From JANMQK01 sp031370485 (lineage in GTDB: Bacteria > Acidobacteriota > Polarisedimenticolia > Gp22-AA2): 49,805 nucleotides of DNA. The notes beneath the pieces are model-generated. The model saw nothing but the letters and a program-made list of their open reading frames with translations, searched no databases and was not told the DNA's origin. The first letter of the stretch is position 1. Each line of letters begins with the position of its first letter. Below, one piece after another: positions 46,001 through 49,805 of this stretch. Made by a program: the position numbers and the translations under genes. Where the stretch lies: positions 1-49,805 of the forward strand of contig JANMQK010000006.1 in assembly GCA_031370485.1 (NCBI GenBank), given 5' to 3'.

Positions 46001-47617
46001 ATGCGGCGGAGAATCGCGACCGCCCTCGTGCTGGCCCTGGTGCTGGCCGGGTGCTCCTCCCCGCCCAGGGAGGACGCGGCAGGGCGGCGCGCGGGTCCGG
46101 GGGGGCGGTTCGTCTACGCCATCCCGGGCGAGCCGACGACGCTTAATCTGGTCAGTGGCACCGACGCATGGAGCCTCCTCGTGCAGCGGCTGGTCGCCGA
46201 CAGCCTGGTCGACCATGACGAGACGCTGAAGGCGGTCCCCCGGCTGGCGTCATCCTGGGAGTTCTCCCCGGACGGGCGCGTGCTGACCTTCCATCTCCGA
46301 CCCGGCGTCCGGTTCCACGACGGCACCCCCTGCACGAGCCGGGACGTCCTGTACACTTACGAGAAGATTCTCGATCCCGCGAGCCACGCCGTGGGGCGCC
46401 GCGACGCGTTCCTGCCGGTCGAGAAAGTGGAGGCCCCCGATGGCGAGACGGTGACGGTCACCTACCGCCACCCCTACGCTCCTGCCCTGCGGGGCTGGGA
46501 AGTCCCGATCCTGCCCCGCCATCTTTATGAGAACGAGGACTTCGCCGCCTCGCCCCACAACCGGGCGCCGATCGGGACGGGGCCCTTCAGGTTCGTGTCC
46601 TGGGAAGCGGGGCAGAAGATCACGCTGGCCGCCAACCCCGACTACTGGGATGGCGCGCCCCCGCTCGACAACTTCGTCTTTCAGTTCATACCCTCGGAAG
46701 ACACCGCCCTGCAGGCGCTTCTGGCCGGCGAGATCGATTACGCCCGGCTCAGCCCGGCGCAATGGGCGTCCGAGAGCGCGGCCGCCCGCTTCCAGCGGAG
46801 GTTCCGGAGCATCCGGTTCGTGCCCCTCTTCTTCTATTACATCGCCTGGCGCGGAGATGGGTCGAACCCGTTCTTCGCCGACTACCGGGTGCGGCAGGCG
46901 CTCTCCCTCGCCCTCGACCGGGAAGGGTACGTGAAATCGGTCCTGCGCGGACTCGGGGAGGTGGCCTCCTCCCCGTTCCACCCGCTCGTGCTGGAGCAGG
47001 ACCCGGACGCCACGACAACACCCTACGATCCCTCGCGGGCCAAAGCACTCCTCGACGCCGCGGGGTGGCGGCTCGATCCACGGACTGGCCTCAGGACGCG
47101 TCAGGGGATCCCCTTCCGCTTCGAGCTGCTGATCTTCGGCGGCGGCCAGGACCACGTCCAGTTCTCGCAGGTGGCTCAGGAGTCGCTTCGCAACATAGGC
47201 GTCGGAATGTCGATCGTCCGATTGGATTGGCCCGCGCTCCTTTCCCGGCTGCAGAAAGGAGACTTCCAGGCAGCCCTCTCCGGGACCGTCCCGGGCCTGG
47301 ACCCCGACTCCTCCTACGGCATGCTGCACTCGTCGCAGATCCGGGGAGGTCAGAACTACTCCGCCTTCCATGACGACCGAGTGGACGAGGCCCTCGAAGA
47401 GGGACGCCGGACCCTCGACCCAGAAGCGCGGCGCGCCATCTACCGGCGCATCGAGGCACGGGTGCGGGAGATGGAGCCGTACTCGTTCCTCTTCTACCCC
47501 GTGGTGCAGGCGGCGGTGTCGTCCCGGTTCAGAAACGTCGTCCCCTCCCCCATCGGCATCCTGGGCTATTTCCCGGGAGCCGCCCGGTTCAGGATTGCCG
47601 GAGAGGACGAGCGTTGA
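46001..47617 (+). CDS. Extracellular solute-binding protein family 5 (peptide/nickel ABC importer)
   Basis: The 538-residue lipoprotein has a lipobox ending at Cys18 (LVLAGC). The SBP_bac_5 fold is clear from GEPTTLNLVSGTDAW, WEFSPDGRVLTFHLRPGVRF followed by HDGTPCTSRDVLYTYE, and GTGPFRFVSWEAGQKITLAA followed by NPDYWDG. The C-terminal lobe has RVRQALSLALDREGYVK. Such proteins capture oligopeptides or related solutes and deliver them to permeases of the DppBC type. The two permease genes follow with overlapping start and stop codons, so this is one operon. Substrate cannot be predicted. The ATG at 46001 is chosen because it gives the complete lipoprotein signal; no clear Shine-Dalgarno sequence is visible. 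Confidence 0.93.
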   Translation: MRRRIATALVLALVLAGCSSPPREDAAGRRAGPGGRFVYAIPGEPTTLNLVSGTDAWSLLVQRLVADSLVDHDETLKAVPRLASSWEFSPDGRVLTFHLRPGVRFHDGTPCTSRDVLYTYEKILDPASHAVGRRDAFLPVEKVEAPDGETVTVTYRHPYAPALRGWEVPILPRHLYENEDFAASPHNRAPIGTGPFRFVSWEAGQKITLAANPDYWDGAPPLDNFVFQFIPSEDTALQALLAGEIDYARLSPAQWASESAAARFQRRFRSIRFVPLFFYYIAWRGDGSNPFFADYRVRQALSLALDREGYVKSVLRGLGEVASSPFHPLVLEQDPDATTTPYDPSRAKALLDAAGWRLDPRTGLRTRQGIPFRFELLIFGGGQDHVQFSQVAQESLRNIGVGMSIVRLDWPALLSRLQKGDFQAALSGTVPGLDPDSSYGMLHSSQIRGGQNYSAFHDDRVDEALEEGRRTLDPEARRAIYRRIEARVREMEPYSFLFYPVVQAAVSSRFRNVVPSPIGILGYFPGAARFRIAGEDER

Positions 47618-48603
47618 CCGCGTTCCTGATGCGCCGGCTCGCGGCCATGCTGCCCACCGTGCTCGGCATCACAATCGTGGCCTTCCTCATACTGAACCTT
47701 CTCCCCCACGACCCGATCCTCATCTGGTCGGGCGAGGGTCCCCCGCCCTCGGCCGAGCTGATGCAACGTCTTAGAGAAGAGCTGCGGCCGGACGAGGGGC
47801 CCCTGGCGAGGTACGGGGAATGGCTCCTGGCGCTCGCCCGGGGAGATCTGGGGCGCTCGATCAAGGACGGACGGCCGGTCGGCGCGGTGGTTCTCGAGGC
47901 GCTGCCCTGGACGCTGCTCCTGAACCTCTGCGCGGTCCTCGCGATCTACGGCCTGGCGATCCCCTTCGGCCTTCTCGGTGCCGCTTCTCCCGGATCCGCA
48001 GCCGACCGGCTGGGGCTGTGGACCCTGCTGGCGCTTTACGCGCTGCCCTCGTTCGCAGCCGCCCTTCTGCTGCAGCAGGTCTTCGCGGTCGGCCTCGGGC
48101 TCCTGCCGCTGCACGGCGTGACCGGACCCGGTGAGCCGCTTTCCCCCGCCGGCCGCGCCGCCGACCTTGCCCGGCACCTGGTCCTTCCGACCGCGTGCCT
48201 GGCGCTCTCGGGATGGGCCTATGTCGCCCGGTACGCCCGCGCCGTTTTCCGCACGGTCCTGGCACGCGAATACATCGCCGTGGCCCGCTCCAAGGGGCTT
48301 ACGCTCCCTCGCGCCTTCCGGCACGTCGCCGCCAACGCCGCCATCCCGTTCGTGACCCTCGTGGCCGCGATCATCCCCGGACTCATCGGTGGAAGCGTCA
48401 TCGTCGAGCAGATCTTCTCCTGGCCCGGAATGGGGCGGCTCTACCTTGCGGCCGTCGAAGGCCGGGATTACCCGGTCGTCATGGGGCTCACCCTGATGTC
48501 CGCGACGGCGGTCGCGGCGGGGCATCTCGTTGTGGACCTGCTCTATCTCGCCGTCGATCCGAGGATGCGGGAATCGCTGCTCCGGGGGGCGGCCGATGCC
48601 TGA
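47614..48603 (+). CDS. Peptide/nickel-type ABC permease (DppB-like)
   Basis: The 329-residue permease has six helices and the binding-protein-dependent transport fold. The N-terminus FLMRRLAAMLPTVLGITIVAF is the DppB/OppB signature, and LAREYIAVARSKGLTLPRAF is the EAA coupling loop. GGSVIVEQIFSWPGMGRLYL is also typical. The start is a TTG that overlaps the stop of the binding-protein gene (TTGA). The next permease begins 8 bases before this stop. The two permeases would form a heterodimeric channel. Confidence 0.93.
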   Translation: MTAFLMRRLAAMLPTVLGITIVAFLILNLLPHDPILIWSGEGPPPSAELMQRLREELRPDEGPLARYGEWLLALARGDLGRSIKDGRPVGAVVLEALPWTLLLNLCAVLAIYGLAIPFGLLGAASPGSAADRLGLWTLLALYALPSFAAALLLQQVFAVGLGLLPLHGVTGPGEPLSPAGRAADLARHLVLPTACLALSGWAYVARYARAVFRTVLAREYIAVARSKGLTLPRAFRHVAANAAIPFVTLVAAIIPGLIGGSVIVEQIFSWPGMGRLYLAAVEGRDYPVVMGLTLMSATAVAAGHLVVDLLYLAVDPRMRESLLRGAADA

Positions 48604-49597
48604 TCGCGCGTCCGAGGGCTCCGGCCGGACCGGGCTCGCCGCCGGCGTGCTGCTGGCCCTCGCTGCCGCCGGAGCCTGCGCTCCTCTCATAGCCAACGAC
48701 CGGCCGATCCTGGCCCGGGTACACGGCCGTCTCGAATCGCCGGCCCTCGGGGAGATCCCGTTCATCGGCCACATTCTCAGCCGCTCCGGACCGGCCGCCT
48801 TGGACTGGTCGGCGCCGGGCCCGGAGGTCCGGGTCCTCATCTCCCCGCCGATCCCCTATTCGTATCGCGGCATCCGTCTGGATGAGGCGCTACTCCCGCC
48901 CGGGCGGAAGCACCTCATGGGGACCGACATCCTAGGACGCGATCTTCTGGCACGACTCATCCACGGCATCCAGCCGTCACTGATCATCGCTTTCGGGGCC
49001 ACGGCCCTCGCCCTCCTCTTCGGCGCCTGCCTGGGGACCGTGGCGGCGCTGCGCGGCGGTCTGGCTGACCTTCTGGTGCTTCAGGCGGTCCAGGTCGTCT
49101 CCTGCTTCCCCCCACTCATCCTGGCGATGGCTTTCGTCGCCGCCTCAGGTCACGGCGGCCTCCTGCCGCTGGTCGCTGGCATCTCCCTCTCCCGCTGGAC
49201 CGGAATCGCCCGCTTCGTGCGGGGGGAAATCCTGAAAGAGCGGAGCGGTGACCTCTGGGCGGCCGCCTGGTCGACGGGCGCCTCGCTCCCTCGACTGGCG
49301 ACCAGGCACCTTTTGCCCCTTCTCGCCCCTCCCCTCCTGGTGATGGCCGCGTTCGGGGTGGCGCAGTCAATCCTGATCGAGTCGGGGCTCAGCTTCCTGG
49401 GCCTCGGCGTCGAACCGCCATCCCCCTCCTGGGGGGCGATGCTGGCGGAAGCCCGCGGGAGCCTTGGGGTGGCGTGGTGGGCTGTGCTTTTTCCGGCGGC
49501 GGCTCTGATGCTGGTGCTCGGATCGCTGTGCGCCGCCACCACCGATCATCCTGCTCATGGTGGTGCGGAGAATGTTGGCCGGACGGCGTCTGGTTGA
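48596..49597 (+). CDS. Peptide/nickel-type ABC permease (DppC-like), atypical C-terminus
   Basis: The 333-residue protein has the DppC/OppC features KHLMGTDILGRDLLARLIHG, RWTGIARFVRGEILKERSGD and SGLSFLGLGVEPPSPSWGAM. A larger than usual periplasmic loop (about residues 30-105) follows the first helix. After the last helix (LMLVLGSL) the family normally ends with a short basic tail including a segment such as GDxLRDxLDPR. Here it reads CAATTDHPAHGGAENVGRTASG, which looks unrelated and may mark a frameshift or a rearrangement around 49530. No DppD/DppF ATPase gene follows in the window, so ATPase subunits must come from elsewhere or the operon is interrupted. Confidence 0.88.
   Translation: MPDRASEGSGRTGLAAGVLLALAAAGACAPLIANDRPILARVHGRLESPALGEIPFIGHILSRSGPAALDWSAPGPEVRVLISPPIPYSYRGIRLDEALLPPGRKHLMGTDILGRDLLARLIHGIQPSLIIAFGATALALLFGACLGTVAALRGGLADLLVLQAVQVVSCFPPLILAMAFVAASGHGGLLPLVAGISLSRWTGIARFVRGEILKERSGDLWAAAWSTGASLPRLATRHLLPLLAPPLLVMAAFGVAQSILIESGLSFLGLGVEPPSPSWGAMLAEARGSLGVAWWAVLFPAAALMLVLGSLCAATTDHPAHGGAENVGRTASG
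49537..49565. repeat. 7-bp inverted repeat at the end of the DppC-like gene
   Basis: CACCACC and GGTGGTG are separated by 15 bases, inside the atypical C-terminal coding region of the permease gene. It may be a chance repeat or a junction feature. No T-tract follows. Confidence 0.25.
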
Positions 49598-49668
49598 GGA
49601 GCGATGGGATCAGGTAGGGCCGGTCAACGAGTGCGTATCCAGGAGTATGCCGCAAACTTGGTGTGAAA

Positions 49669-49805
49669 TTAGAAGGCGAGCGATAGCCGGTGGCGGCTGT
49701 TTGGGCCGCCCGGGGTGATCCACTCTCGGCGGTAGAGTTCGAGCCACGGTGCCGGGACTTCCAGCCGGTCCGGGAACAGCCGCCGCGCCAGAATCCTGCC
49801 CCAGG
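49669..49805 (-). CDS. C-terminus of a probable outer-membrane protein (partial)
   Basis: The minus-strand frame is open from the window edge to a TAA at 49669-49671 and encodes 44 residues. It reads as protein-like (LFPDRLEVPAPWLELYRREW) and ends in NSRHRLSLAF with a terminal Phe. Alternating hydrophobic residues with a final Phe are the usual C-terminal signal of beta-barrel outer-membrane proteins. The rest of the gene lies beyond the window. The identification is tentative because the fragment is short. The 71 bases between it and the permease gene hold nothing I recognise. Confidence 0.45.
   Translation of the reverse strand, partial: WGRILARRLFPDRLEVPAPWLELYRREWITPGGPNSRHRLSLAF

Noticed and set aside
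1..49805. CRISPR array, rRNA genes, insertion sequence or prophage
   Set aside because: No regularly spaced direct repeats, rRNA signatures, transposase or phage genes were seen on either strand.

Overview
The window is very GC-rich, with dense gene packing, many 4-base stop/start overlaps and almost no T-rich terminators. The gene content points to a Gram-negative, aerobically respiring bacterium. It includes a TonB-dependent receptor with an N-terminal carboxypeptidase-regulatory domain, a CRTAC1/UnbV lipoprotein beside a TPR lipoprotein, an S55-type peptidase, and a large menaquinol/cytochrome c respiratory cluster. This combination is most like Acidobacteriota. That placement is inferred from gene content; no rRNA, tRNA or marker phylogeny is available in the window.

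Region 1 (1-10086) is mixed housekeeping: the end of a GIY-YIG nuclease, a GT39-like membrane glycosyltransferase, an orphan receiver protein, a secreted hypothetical protein, a fused M16 peptidase, moaC-mobA, mgtE and a membrane-anchored HEAT-repeat protein.

Region 2 (10087-27184) is the most interesting part and looks like one respiratory module. It starts with a quinol:cytochrome c oxidoreductase built from a Rieske protein, a split cytochrome b and a 982-residue octaheme cytochrome c with an N-terminal membrane anchor and long coiled coil, followed by a secreted cupredoxin-like protein. On the opposite strand is an oxidase operon: coxB, coxA (A2-type, YSHPAVY), ctaA, ctaB, a divergent coxC, a small CAMC membrane protein and a triheme lipoprotein cytochrome with a CcoO-like first domain. 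Divergent from coxB runs an operon with an ABC-2 exporter, a DUF420/CtaM-like assembly protein, a second and more canonical coxC, coxD, and a DUF2064-type glycosyltransferase-like protein that seems to start at CTG. Electrons would pass from quinol to Rieske and cytochrome b, then to the octaheme and triheme cytochromes (perhaps the cupredoxin), and on to the CuA-containing aa3 oxidase.

Region 3 (27188-41722) holds recG, an EamA transporter, a TonB-dependent receptor with an unusual aspartate/asparagine-rich calcium-site-like insertion, a secreted protein with a degenerate gluzincin motif (HQVAH), a secreted dienelactone-hydrolase-like protein whose nucleophile position is Asp, a CRTAC1/TPR lipoprotein pair and argS.

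Region 4 (41723-49805) holds an S55-type peptidase whose Ser motif precedes its His motif, a tightly coupled secreted beta-propeller protein, and a peptide/nickel-type ABC importer (binding protein plus two permeases, with no ATPases visible). It ends with the C-terminus of a probable outer-membrane protein on the minus strand.

Several genes (starting at 2286, 7644, 9127, 23231 and 39679) have a -10-like hexamer only 6-10 bases before the start codon and no Shine-Dalgarno sequence. This suggests leaderless transcription is used alongside SD-led starts in this genome.
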